A stretch of DNA of 62,484 nt from Bifidobacterium catulorum (lineage in GTDB: Bacteria; Actinomycetota; Actinomycetes; Actinomycetales; Bifidobacteriaceae): positions 1 to 62,484 of the forward strand of contig NZ_QFFN01000011.1 in assembly GCF_003129925.1 (NCBI RefSeq), given 5' to 3'. Numbering within the stretch: the stretch's first letter is position 1; every line of letters starts with the position of its first letter. Below are positions 1 to 7,028 of the stretch, piece by piece. The position numbers were made by a program, and so were the translations under genes. Below the pieces are notes generated by a model. It saw nothing but the letters and a program-made list of their open reading frames with translations, searched no databases and was not told where the DNA came from.

Positions 1-8
1 AAGGACTA

Positions 9-74
9 GGATTTCGCGCTCACCCCAAGTGAGGCACCACTCCGGATTACGCGCTCACTTTCAAATGAGGCACC
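9..74. repeat. Two tandem copies of a ~30 bp repeat with internal dyad
   Basis: Copy 1 lies at 9-38 and copy 2 at 44-74. Both begin GGATT, share CGCGCTCAC, then a variable core, then TGAGGCACC. In each copy CTCAC and the following GTGAG or ATGAG form a small inverted repeat. Only two units are visible and the window begins here, so a longer array to the left cannot be excluded. Function unknown. Confidence 0.6.
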
Positions 75-142
75 TCGGTGTTTCCGGGGAGGCCGCGGAG
101 TCCATGCGGCGAACCGTCCCGGACGTCCGACGCGCGGACATG

Positions 143-1081
143 TCACCGGGCGCGCGGATGCGAGGCGGCGTAGGTCTCCATGAGGGTCTGCGGGCTGACA
201 TGCGTATAGATCTGCGTGGTGGTGACGGAGGCGTGGCCGAGCAGCTCCTGCACGCTGCGCACGTCGGCGCCCCCTTGGATCAGATGAGTGGCGAAGGAGT
301 GCCTCAGCGTATGGGGGTGCAGGGGTTTGGTTATGCCGGCCCGTCGCCCGGCGAGGCGGACGATGTCCCATACGGACTGCCGGGAGAGACGACGCCCGCG
401 CTTGTTGAGGAATATGGCCCTCATCTCCGGATTGGTCTTCGACCGGCCCATCAGATCGGTTCGTGCGCCGGCCAGATAGTCGCGCATGGCGGCACATGCG
501 TAGGAGCCCACGGGCACGAGCCGCTGCTTCGACCCCTTGCCCATGAGTCTGGCCACATGCGATTCGAGGTCGATGTCGGACAGGTCCGCGCCCACGGCCT
601 CGGAGACGCGGCATCCGGTGGCGTACATGAATTCGAGCAGCGCCCTGTCACGCACCCCGACCGGGTCGTCGGACCCCTGCGGGCAGGCGGCGTCGAGCAG
701 GGAGGCCACTTCGTCGATGGTGAGCACATCCGGCAGGGTTCCAGGGCTTTTCGGCGCCTTGACGTCTTCGGAGACGTCGGCAGGGGCCTTGCCTTCGGCG
801 ACGATGAACCGGTGCAGCTCATGCACCGCGGCGAGGCGGCGCGCACGGCTCCGGGCGCTTTCGCCGGCGAGCGATGCGATGAAATCCTCGACGTCCCGTC
901 TGTCGATGCCGTCCGGAGAGTCGATGCCGCGTGAGGCGAGCCACGCCGTATAGCGCGTGAGATCGGAACGGTATGCGGCTATGGTCGACTTCGCCAGCCC
1001 CCGTTCCACGTCGATGTGCGCGAGGAACCGTTCGACGAGTCCTTCCAATTCGGTCACCGGGATCGCCCCCACGTCGTGCAT
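143..1081 (-). CDS. xerD: Tyrosine recombinase XerD
   Basis: 312-residue site-specific recombinase of the XerC/XerD family, which resolves chromosome dimers at dif with a partner recombinase. The N-terminal SAM-like core-binding domain spans about residues 10-95 and the catalytic domain about 118-305. All catalytic residues are visible with the spacing of E. coli XerD: R158 (in CRVSE), K182 (in GKGSK), H257 and R260 (in HTLRH), H283 (in LLGH) and the nucleophile Y292 (in IYTHV). It lies downstream of rplT on the same strand, behind a strong terminator, as in other bifidobacteria. No good Shine-Dalgarno precedes the ATG, so the start is less certain than the family. It is a housekeeping gene; nothing links it to the island at 5.9 kb. 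Confidence 0.95.
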   Translation of the reverse strand: MHDVGAIPVTELEGLVERFLAHIDVERGLAKSTIAAYRSDLTRYTAWLASRGIDSPDGIDRRDVEDFIASLAGESARSRARRLAAVHELHRFIVAEGKAPADVSEDVKAPKSPGTLPDVLTIDEVASLLDAACPQGSDDPVGVRDRALLEFMYATGCRVSEAVGADLSDIDLESHVARLMGKGSKQRLVPVGSYACAAMRDYLAGARTDLMGRSKTNPEMRAIFLNKRGRRLSRQSVWDIVRLAGRRAGITKPLHPHTLRHSFATHLIQGGADVRSVQELLGHASVTTTQIYTHVSPQTLMETYAASHPRAR

Positions 1082-1109
1082 GAATATCGGTGTGTATGGA
1101 TGATATGGA

Positions 1110-1138
1110 AAACCCCGCAGAACGATGCTGCGGGGTTT
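1110..1138 (-). terminator. Terminator downstream of rplT
   Basis: Perfect 11-bp inverted repeat AAACCCCGCAG / CTGCGGGGTTT with a 7-base loop. Read on the minus strand the second arm ends in TTT, as expected for intrinsic termination of the infC-rpmI-rplT transcript. Confidence 0.85.
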
Positions 1139-1166
1139 ATCGCGATGCTGATTCGCACCTGCGGGA

Positions 1167-1550
1167 TCAGGCCTCGACCGGGGCGTTCACGTCCTCGGGG
1201 AGGGCGGCCTTGGCGGCCTCCACGATCGTCTTGAACGTGTCGGGGTCGGAGACGGCGATCTCGGCGAGGGCGCGGCGGTCCAGGTCGATGTCGGCCAGAC
1301 GCAGGCCCTGGATGAAGCGGTTGTAGGTGATGCCTTCGGCGCGGACGGCGGCGTTGATGCGCTGGATCCACAGCTTGCGGAAGTCACCCTTGCGCGCCTT
1401 GCGGTCGCGGAAGTTGTAGTTGAAGGAGTGCAGCAGCTGTTCCTTGGCCTTGCGGTACAGGCGGGAACGCTGGCCACGGTAGCCCGAGGCCCTTTCGAGA
1501 ACGACGCGGCGCTTCTTGTGGGCGTTTACTGCGCGCTTTACACGTGCCAT
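1167..1550 (-). CDS. rplT: 50S ribosomal protein L20 (bL20)
   Basis: 127-residue large-subunit ribosomal protein that binds 23S rRNA early in assembly. It starts [15 protein letters not shown] and contains the conserved stretch [14 protein letters not shown] and the C-terminal [15 protein letters not shown] region typical of L20. Third gene of infC-rpmI-rplT; 51 bases separate it from rpmI. In many bacteria L20 represses its own operon by binding leader RNA; no such structure was identified here. Confidence 0.98.
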   Translation of the reverse strand: MARVKRAVNAHKKRRVVLERASGYRGQRSRLYRKAKEQLLHSFNYNFRDRKARKGDFRKLWIQRINAAVRAEGITYNRFIQGLRLADIDLDRRALAEIAVSDPDTFKTIVEAAKAALPEDVNAPVEA

Positions 1551-1601
1551 ATGTTATTTCCTCAGCTTTCTAATACGTCTTCTATGCGTGCAATCCACTG
1601 A

Positions 1602-1796
1602 TCAGTGGTTGAGCATGTTCTTCAGGTTCGCGGTCTGGGTCTTGGCGAGGACCTTGTCGGCCTTCAGGGCGCGACGGACGCGAGCCGACTTGTGCTCGAG
1701 GTTGTGGCGCATGGAGCTGCCAGCGTGCATCAGCTTGCCCGTGCCGGTGACGCGGACGCGCTTGGATGCAGCGGAGTTACTTTTCATCTTCGGCAT
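1602..1796 (-). CDS. rpmI: 50S ribosomal protein L35 (bL35)
   Basis: 64-residue basic protein of the large subunit with the family start [13 protein letters not shown] and the core [18 protein letters not shown]. The ATG lies inside the end of infC, overlapping it by 20 bases, with a strong AAGGAGG ribosome site within infC. This overlap suggests translational coupling. Confidence 0.98.
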   Translation of the reverse strand: MPKMKSNSAASKRVRVTGTGKLMHAGSSMRHNLEHKSARVRRALKADKVLAKTQTANLKNMLNH

Positions 1797-2484
1797 TGCT
1801 GCCCTCCTTGTGAGTGGTGTTCTTCGAGGAAGAGTTCTTCAGTTCGGCGCCGGCCGCGGCCGCGGCCTCGGCCTGGGCCTCCTTCTTGGCCGCCAGACGT
1901 GCGGCCTGACGGGCCTGACGCTCGGCGCGGGCGGAGGCGCCACGTCGACGCTGCTCGGACTGGGTGTGGACCTTCTTGCCCTTCGGGGCCAGCACCATGA
2001 TGATGTTGCGGCCATCCTGGCGCGGCTGGGACTCGATGGTGCCCACTTCGGAGACCTCGTCGGCCAGACGACGCAGCAGCTCGACGCCGCCGATGGGGCG
2101 GGACTGCTCACGGCCGCGCAGCATGATGGTGACCTTCACCTTGTCGCCGCCGGAGAGGAACCGCTCCACGTGGCCCTTCTTGACTCCGAAGTCATGGTCG
2201 TCGATCTTCAGGCGGAAACGAATCTCCTTGATCTCGGCCGTGCTTTGGTTGCGACGGGCCTCACGCGCCTTGATCTTCTCGTTGTACTTGTACTTGCCGT
2301 AGTCAATAAGCTTGGCCACCGGCGGCTTGGCGTTCGGCGCCACCTCGACGAGGTCGAGGTTGGCCTCACGCGCCAGATTCAGCGCGACCGAGGTTGCGAT
2401 GACGCCCACCTGCTCGCCCTTCGGGCCGATCAGGCGTACTTGCGGTACGCGAATCTCTTCGTTGATACGTGGTTCGGCGCTAAT
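1777..2484 (-). CDS. infC: Translation initiation factor IF-3, probable AUU start
   Basis: IF-3 binds the 30S subunit and proofreads initiator tRNA and start codon. The family normally begins near [12 protein letters not shown], and this protein contains that sequence. An in-frame ATG at 2520 would add 12 residues ([12 protein letters not shown]) not found in the family. The codon for the residue before SAEPRIN is ATT at 2484-2482, preceded by GGAG at a spacing of five bases, so an AUU start like that of E. coli infC is the best reading (235 residues). The N-domain covers about residues 1-75, the linker to about 90 and the C-domain to about 170. A basic alanine-rich C-terminal tail, rich in A, R, K and Q, follows as in actinobacteria. 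Confidence 0.93.
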   Translation of the reverse strand: MSAEPRINEEIRVPQVRLIGPKGEQVGVIATSVALNLAREANLDLVEVAPNAKPPVAKLIDYGKYKYNEKIKAREARRNQSTAEIKEIRFRLKIDDHDFGVKKGHVERFLSGGDKVKVTIMLRGREQSRPIGGVELLRRLADEVSEVGTIESQPRQDGRNIIMVLAPKGKKVHTQSEQRRRGASARAERQARQAARLAAKKEAQAEAAAAAGAELKNSSSKNTTHKEGSNAEDEK

Positions 2485-2520
2485 GATGACTCCAATCCCT
2501 ATTGCCCGGCGAAATTCCAT

Positions 2521-2770
2521 CTGCGTCCGAAACCACAGCCGTCGTATATGGCGCGCCCGTTCGGCTCATGCACGGCATATCACCGGACTCATGGAACAAG
2601 CGTCAATCATATGCGGACGCATTCGTATCCGATCGAATCGCCGCAATCAGGCTGTAGGCCTTGGACCCGAGGCCATGAGAGGCTTCCAGGTGGGATTTCT
2701 CCACTTTCTTGATTACTCAAGCCTTGAAGATATTACCACGGTTTTTCCGATGCGCAACCGGCGTGTCGAG
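2521..2770. other. Leader and promoter region of infC
   Basis: About 250 bases upstream of the infC ATG at 2520, with no gene. It holds the promoter described at 2730-2757 and an untranslated leader of roughly 230 bases before the AUU start. A leader of this length leaves room for an attenuator, but no convincing terminator/antiterminator pair was found. Confidence 0.5.
2730..2757 (-). promoter_or_regulatory. Candidate promoter of the infC operon
   Basis: On the minus strand TTGCGC (2757-2752) and TAATAT (2735-2730) are separated by 16 bases, close to sigma-70-type consensus. It lies just past the stop of the preceding gene. Confidence 0.55.
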
Positions 2771-4468
2771 TCATCGCACCGCCTTGAGCAATCCGGGGAT
2801 GCCCTGCTCCCTGAGCAGCTTGCGGTACGGTCCCGCCTCCTGCGCGATGAGCTGGTCGATGGCCCTCATACCGAGCACCTCGACGGGCGCCTTGTCGTCG
2901 GTGAGGATAAGCCCGCTGCCGGAGGCGGGTTCGGGCACCTGCCTGAACCTGTGGGCCACGTCGGTCATGAACATGGCCAGTTCGGTATCGTGCGTGTTCA
3001 TCACGGTCATGGCGCGCAGCGCCGCGGCCTTGGAATCCTTGGACAGGGAGCTCGTGCCGCGGAACGACCTGTCGTCGCCGATGGTCTTGGCGAACAGCTC
3101 ACGGTTGGTGGTGCCCGGCACGTCGGCGGTGATCACGTTGCCCTCCTTGAACACGGAGGCTATGGTCGCCTGCAGCGCCTCGTTGATGGAGCCCTCGCCG
3201 TCGGAGATCATGTTCATGTTGACGACCATCACGCCGCCGGGGTTGAGATGCTCCTTGACCATCGTGAAGAATTCGGTGGAGCTCATCTGGAACGGGATGG
3301 TGATGTCCTGGTACGCGTCGACCATGATGACGTCGTATCGTCCATGGGTGGCCGCGAGCCATGCGCGGCCGTCGTAGGTGCTGACGGGGATGTCGGAGGG
3401 CTCGTCGAAGTACTCCCCCGCCAGCCGGGTGATCTTCCCGTCGAGCTCCACGCCCTGTATGCGCATCCCCGGATAGTATCGTCTGAGCTGACGGGCGTAT
3501 GTGCCGGTGCCCATGCCCAGGATCAGCGCGGAATCGGCATGGTCGGCGAGGGACGGCGCCGCGAGCGCGGTGTCGTAGTACATGCCGGTTAGTCCGTCGC
3601 TCTTCATGGCGACGGACTGCACGCCGAACAGCACGTTGGTGGAGAGTATCGTCCGGTCGGAGAGGTTCTTGACCTGCAGGTAGTTGTAGATGGACTCGCC
3701 CTCGTAGGCGAGCGTGGCCCTGTTCTCCCAGAACGCGAATCCGGTGAGCGGCGAGACGATGGCCGTGCCGACGAACACGACGACGGAGACGGCGGATACG
3801 ACGAGTCGGGTCCTTGCGGCGACGAAATACGCCAGCGGCAGAAGCAGCAGCAGTCCGGAGAAGATGAGGAACGTCACGAACGTACCGGCGGCGGGGATGG
3901 TGACGAACGTGGGCAGGAACGTGCCGAGGATGGACCCGACGGTGTTGCAGGCGGAAAGACGGCCCACGACGGACGCGTTGTCGTCGAGCGAGTCGGTGGC
4001 GAACTTGTTGAGCCCGGGGGTGACGGTGCCGAGCAGGAACAGGGGCGGCACGAAGACGACCATGCAGCTGACGAACGCGGCGATGACGAGGAAGTTCGTC
4101 GACACGGTGACGATGAGCAGTCCCGAGACCAGCAGGATGACGTACTTGCCGACCAACGGGATCAGCGATATCCATACGGCGGCGGCGAGGATGCGCAGAT
4201 ACAGGCGGTCCGGGTCGGGGTTGCGGTCGGCCCATCGACCGCCGAACACGGCGCCCAGCGCCAAGGCGATCATGATGGTGCCGATGATGATGGTCCACAC
4301 GATCTGCGAGCTGGAGAAATACGGGGCGAGCAGCCGGGATGTGCCGAGTTCGGCCGACATGACCGCCATGCCGGAGAAGAACTCCGTGACGTATAGGAAT
4401 ATCTTCGACCGCAGTATCGGTCGCGCGTCCGTCGTCGCCTTGCGCATCATGCCCGCCTTTCCCGTCAT
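2771..4468 (-). CDS. Fused membrane / spermidine synthase-like protein
   Basis: About 565 residues. The N-terminal half is a series of hydrophobic segments (about residues 25-280) resembling a transporter or integral membrane module. The C-terminal half is a Rossmann-fold methyltransferase/aminopropyltransferase domain with LILGMGTGTYARQL, then QGVELDGKI and VIMVDAYQD, matching the spermidine synthase-like superfamily. No polyamine pathway gene is adjacent, so the substrate is unknown and a true aminopropyltransferase role is not claimed. Start: ATG 4468 follows AGGA by six bases; ATG 4450 follows AAAGG and is almost as good. Upstream in-frame extension is rejected because it runs antisense through the next gene. 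A 14-bp tandem repeat (CCTATCATGGCCGG) lies just upstream of the start. Confidence 0.8.
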   Translation of the reverse strand: MTGKAGMMRKATTDARPILRSKIFLYVTEFFSGMAVMSAELGTSRLLAPYFSSSQIVWTIIIGTIMIALALGAVFGGRWADRNPDPDRLYLRILAAAVWISLIPLVGKYVILLVSGLLIVTVSTNFLVIAAFVSCMVVFVPPLFLLGTVTPGLNKFATDSLDDNASVVGRLSACNTVGSILGTFLPTFVTIPAAGTFVTFLIFSGLLLLLPLAYFVAARTRLVVSAVSVVVFVGTAIVSPLTGFAFWENRATLAYEGESIYNYLQVKNLSDRTILSTNVLFGVQSVAMKSDGLTGMYYDTALAAPSLADHADSALILGMGTGTYARQLRRYYPGMRIQGVELDGKITRLAGEYFDEPSDIPVSTYDGRAWLAATHGRYDVIMVDAYQDITIPFQMSSTEFFTMVKEHLNPGGVMVVNMNMISDGEGSINEALQATIASVFKEGNVITADVPGTTNRELFAKTIGDDRSFRGTSSLSKDSKAAALRAMTVMNTHDTELAMFMTDVAHRFRQVPEPASGSGLILTDDKAPVEVLGMRAIDQLIAQEAGPYRKLLREQGIPGLLKAVR

Positions 4469-4603
4469 TGCCCGTCCTATCATGGCCGGCCCTATCATGG
4501 CCGGTCCGACTTGACCATTATGCCGCCGTAGTGACGATTCCGTCACGCGTTTCGCTCCTACAATGAGACGTGAGTGTTCCATCGACGACGAAGGAGAGCC
4601 ATC

Positions 4604-4957
4604 ATGATCGACCATCTGACCATCAAGGTCAAGGATTTTGACAGGGAGGCGGCGTTCTACGAGGCCGCGCTCGCACCTCTCGGCTATGCGAAGGGCGTGG
4701 AGTTCCCCGGTGCCGTGCAGTTCGTGTCCGAAGACGGATCCAGCGTGTGGGTGAGTCGCACGGATGGCGACGTGCAACCGATGCACGTGGCGTTCACCGG
4801 CGACGAGGATGCGATAGCGGCGTTCCATGCCGCCGCATTGGCCGCCGGCGGCACCGACAACGGCGCCCCGGGCCCGCGTCCGAACTACGGTCCGACGTAT
4901 TATGCGGCGTTCGCGCACGACCCCGAGGGCAACAACATCGAGGCCTGCCGGCATTAA
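4604..4957 (+). CDS. VOC family (glyoxalase-fold) protein
   Basis: 117-residue protein of the vicinal-oxygen-chelate superfamily. It starts MIDHLTIKVKDFDREAAFY, the typical first beta-alpha unit, and ends with the second unit DPEGNNIEACR. An H in the first strand and an E near the end (GNNIE) are plausible metal ligands. AAGGAG sits eight bases before the chosen ATG; the longer reading from 4574 lacks family similarity. Substrate unknown; members include glyoxalase I, fosfomycin-resistance proteins and dioxygenases. It converges with the HAD gene. Confidence 0.88.
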   Translation: MIDHLTIKVKDFDREAAFYEAALAPLGYAKGVEFPGAVQFVSEDGSSVWVSRTDGDVQPMHVAFTGDEDAIAAFHAAALAAGGTDNGAPGPRPNYGPTYYAAFAHDPEGNNIEACRH

Positions 4958-4969
4958 GGGCCGGCCCGC

Positions 4970-5767
4970 CTAGAGCACGCCGAAATGACGTAGCGCCTTG
5001 ATGACGCCGTCGTCGTCCACCGCGGCGGTGACGTAGTCGGCGGCGGCCTTCGCCTTGTCGCCGCCGGACCCCATGGCCACGCCGATGCCGGCGTAGGCGA
5101 GCATGTCGGCGTCGTTGCCGCCGTCGCCGAACGCCATGGTCTCCTCCCGGGAGAATCCGTAGAGGCCCATGAACGCCTTGATTCCCGCGGGCTTGCCGCC
5201 GTCGGCGGGTATGAAGTCGCAGAACGAGGGATGCCAGCGCACCGAGCGACAGCCGGGCAGCATGCCGACGATTCTCCGCTCCTCGTCCTCGCCGACGAAT
5301 GCGGAGAACTGGAAGGTGGGGTGGTCGAGCACGCGGCGGACGTCGTCGACGACCAGCGACGGCGCCGTGGAGCCGAGACCGGCGTATTGGTCCCGGATCT
5401 TCGGCGTGATCCGGTTGAAGTAGACATAGTCCTCCTCCGCGAAATTCGCGCCCACATCCGGATGGGCGGCCAGATAATCGAGGAAGATGCGCAGGTCCCC
5501 CTTGCCGATGTCATGGGTCTTGAGGAAGCCGTTGCGGTCGAAGCAGTACTGCCCGGTCATGGTCACGTAGCCGTCGAATTCGATGCCGAGCCGTCTGGTG
5601 ACGATCGTCATCTGCGAGGGCGCGCGCCCCGTGGCGATGAACACCCTGACGCCCTTGGACTTCAACGTCTCGATGGCGTCTTTGGTGGATTGCGGCACCT
5701 CATGGGTGGTGAAACTGGTCAGCGTGCCGTCGATGTCGAAGAACACGGCCTTGATCTGCTGCGCCAT
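4970..5767 (-). CDS. HAD-superfamily hydrolase, Cof type
   Basis: 265-residue phosphatase of the Cof/IIB subfamily, which usually removes phosphate from sugar phosphates or cofactors. Motif I is FFDIDGTLT with D11 as nucleophile and D13 as acid. Motif II is FIATGRAPSQ, and motif IV is FGDGGNDADML near residue 215. The cap domain lies between motifs II and III. GGAGGAG precedes the ATG at 5767. Its first 60 codons and upstream region are duplicated at 16713-17030 on the far side of the island. This copy is complete. Confidence 0.9.
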   Translation of the reverse strand: MAQQIKAVFFDIDGTLTSFTTHEVPQSTKDAIETLKSKGVRVFIATGRAPSQMTIVTRRLGIEFDGYVTMTGQYCFDRNGFLKTHDIGKGDLRIFLDYLAAHPDVGANFAEEDYVYFNRITPKIRDQYAGLGSTAPSLVVDDVRRVLDHPTFQFSAFVGEDEERRIVGMLPGCRSVRWHPSFCDFIPADGGKPAGIKAFMGLYGFSREETMAFGDGGNDADMLAYAGIGVAMGSGGDKAKAAADYVTAAVDDDGVIKALRHFGVL

Positions 5768-5905
5768 GGCAAACTCCTCCGTCGTATGCGTCGCGACCAG
5801 CTTACCAACGGCGCACGATGCGACCGCGGCCGAATACCGGGCCGGAACGCATCGGACTGTTACGCTGGACATGACGAAGGAGGATTCGATGCGCGGGACC
5901 CCCGA
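5587..5905 (+). repeat. Left direct repeat of the defence island (319 bp)
   Basis: Matches 16713-17030 base for base except for one substitution (A versus C in the GCGACCGCGG region) and one missing A (CCGGAACGC versus CCGGACGC). It contains the first 60 codons of the HAD gene, the divergent intergenic region and the first five codons of the PH-domain gene. Identity stops abruptly at 5587 and 5905. Confidence 0.95.
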
Positions 5906-5915
5906 ACATATTTGA
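5889..5915 (+). pseudogene. 5-prime remnant of the PH-domain gene
   Basis: ATG followed by codons for RGTP, identical to the start of the intact gene at 17014, including its ribosome site. After the repeat ends the frame reads EHI and stops. This is the orphan start left by the duplication and encodes no useful product. Confidence 0.8.
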
Positions 5916-6014
5916 CGAGAACAAGCCGATGTCCGGATAATAACAATTCGCCGTGTACAAGCAATAGCGATAATGGGTTTTATCTGATCATCGATTGATG
6001 CATAGGAAGGTGAG

Positions 6015-7028
6015 TCATTCCTTCCTCTTGGATGACTGCTCTAAAATCGGATAAATTCGATTCAATCCATGTGCTGCTTGTGAAAGATCAGCATACAACG
6101 AGGACATTGTAAAACCAAACCGGTCTAAATGAATTCCGATTCGAGACTCCCAGGATGCCCCATAATGTATTAATATACGCCTGAAGAATGGAAGTGTTTC
6201 CTCCATTCTTTCAATACTCCTGTCATCATTTCTCCACATAAGGAAAGTTCCAGACTGAGCAACTAATCGTCTGTTCATTGGAAGAACCTGTACGGGGATA
6301 GGCTGGAATTTGTCTGTTGGTTCAATATCAAGAAACGGCTTCTTGTCAGCTAGGAAAGCTACTCCATCGTCTGAAAAGGTTCTTGGTACTAGATTGTCTA
6401 TGGAATTTTCTGTACTGTGATCAATGAGAAATTCTGGATAGAAGTGGACCATGTATGCGGCGGCGTCAAATGAGTAAACTGCAACATATTCGGAGTTTCC
6501 GCTTTTGCCGTCTGCAGCAAAAGCCAAGGCTGCAAGAGGATTGATGGAAAAATCTAGAAGTCGTGTTTTGAGACCGTAATGTTGGCCTAATGCAAGCCAA
6601 TCTATGACGCTGGCATCGGCTGGAAGACGATTGTCTTCCAATCGTAAAGCGTTTTCCTTGAATCTTTCTAAGATTCCCTCTTCTTCCTGGTATTTGAAAT
6701 TCAAAGTACCTTTATATAAGGTACGGTATATTGATGGTTCCAATTTATATTCAGGGTTGCTGTGGCCGCGAAACCATATGCTCTTCCTGTGTTGCTTGGG
6801 ATGCCGTAGGGCGGTGCTGATAGAGAGTTGTGAAGGGTATTTCATCCGGATTTTCCTTATCTCCTCCGTGAACTGTTCTGTGAAATCCCTATCTGCTGAC
6901 TCAATGGCAGTCAAAAATTGAGGTATATCGTTAACTTTTGTTGTCTTAATTCCTTCCTCGATATGCCATGTAATGTTGATTTGATCTTCTGAAAGAAGAT
7001 TCTCTTTATTTATTGTATTTCCGCTCAT
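6015..7028 (-). CDS. FRG-domain protein
   Basis: 337 residues. The FRG domain is named for the conserved Phe-Arg-Gly, seen here as WFRGHSN at residues 85-91. The second hallmark of the domain, QHYGLKTRLLDFS, is at 149-161 and is followed by NPLAALAFA. The biochemical activity of FRG proteins is not settled; they recur in phage and defence loci. The ATG overlaps the stop of res (ATGA), so the gene is the last member of the helicase-DUF4391-mod-res operon and likely coupled to it. Its base composition is markedly AT-rich compared with res, suggesting separate acquisition. It may be an effector or accessory of the restriction system. Confidence 0.82.
   Translation of the reverse strand: MSGNTINKENLLSEDQINITWHIEEGIKTTKVNDIPQFLTAIESADRDFTEQFTEEIRKIRMKYPSQLSISTALRHPKQHRKSIWFRGHSNPEYKLEPSIYRTLYKGTLNFKYQEEEGILERFKENALRLEDNRLPADASVIDWLALGQHYGLKTRLLDFSINPLAALAFAADGKSGNSEYVAVYSFDAAAYMVHFYPEFLIDHSTENSIDNLVPRTFSDDGVAFLADKKPFLDIEPTDKFQPIPVQVLPMNRRLVAQSGTFLMWRNDDRSIERMEETLPFFRRILIHYGASWESRIGIHLDRFGFTMSSLYADLSQAAHGLNRIYPILEQSSKRKE

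Noticed and set aside
9..74. CRISPR array
   Set aside because: Only two imperfect units with a five-base gap are seen, too close for spacers, and no cas gene is nearby.
143..1081. XerD as the integrase of the defence island
   Set aside because: It sits in its conserved place after rplT, is separated from the island by seven genes, and the island ends show no dif-like site.
6004..6027. Hairpin AGGAAGG / CCTTCCT as a terminator of the FRG gene
   Set aside because: The arms are short, partly inside the coding region, and no T-run follows on the minus strand.
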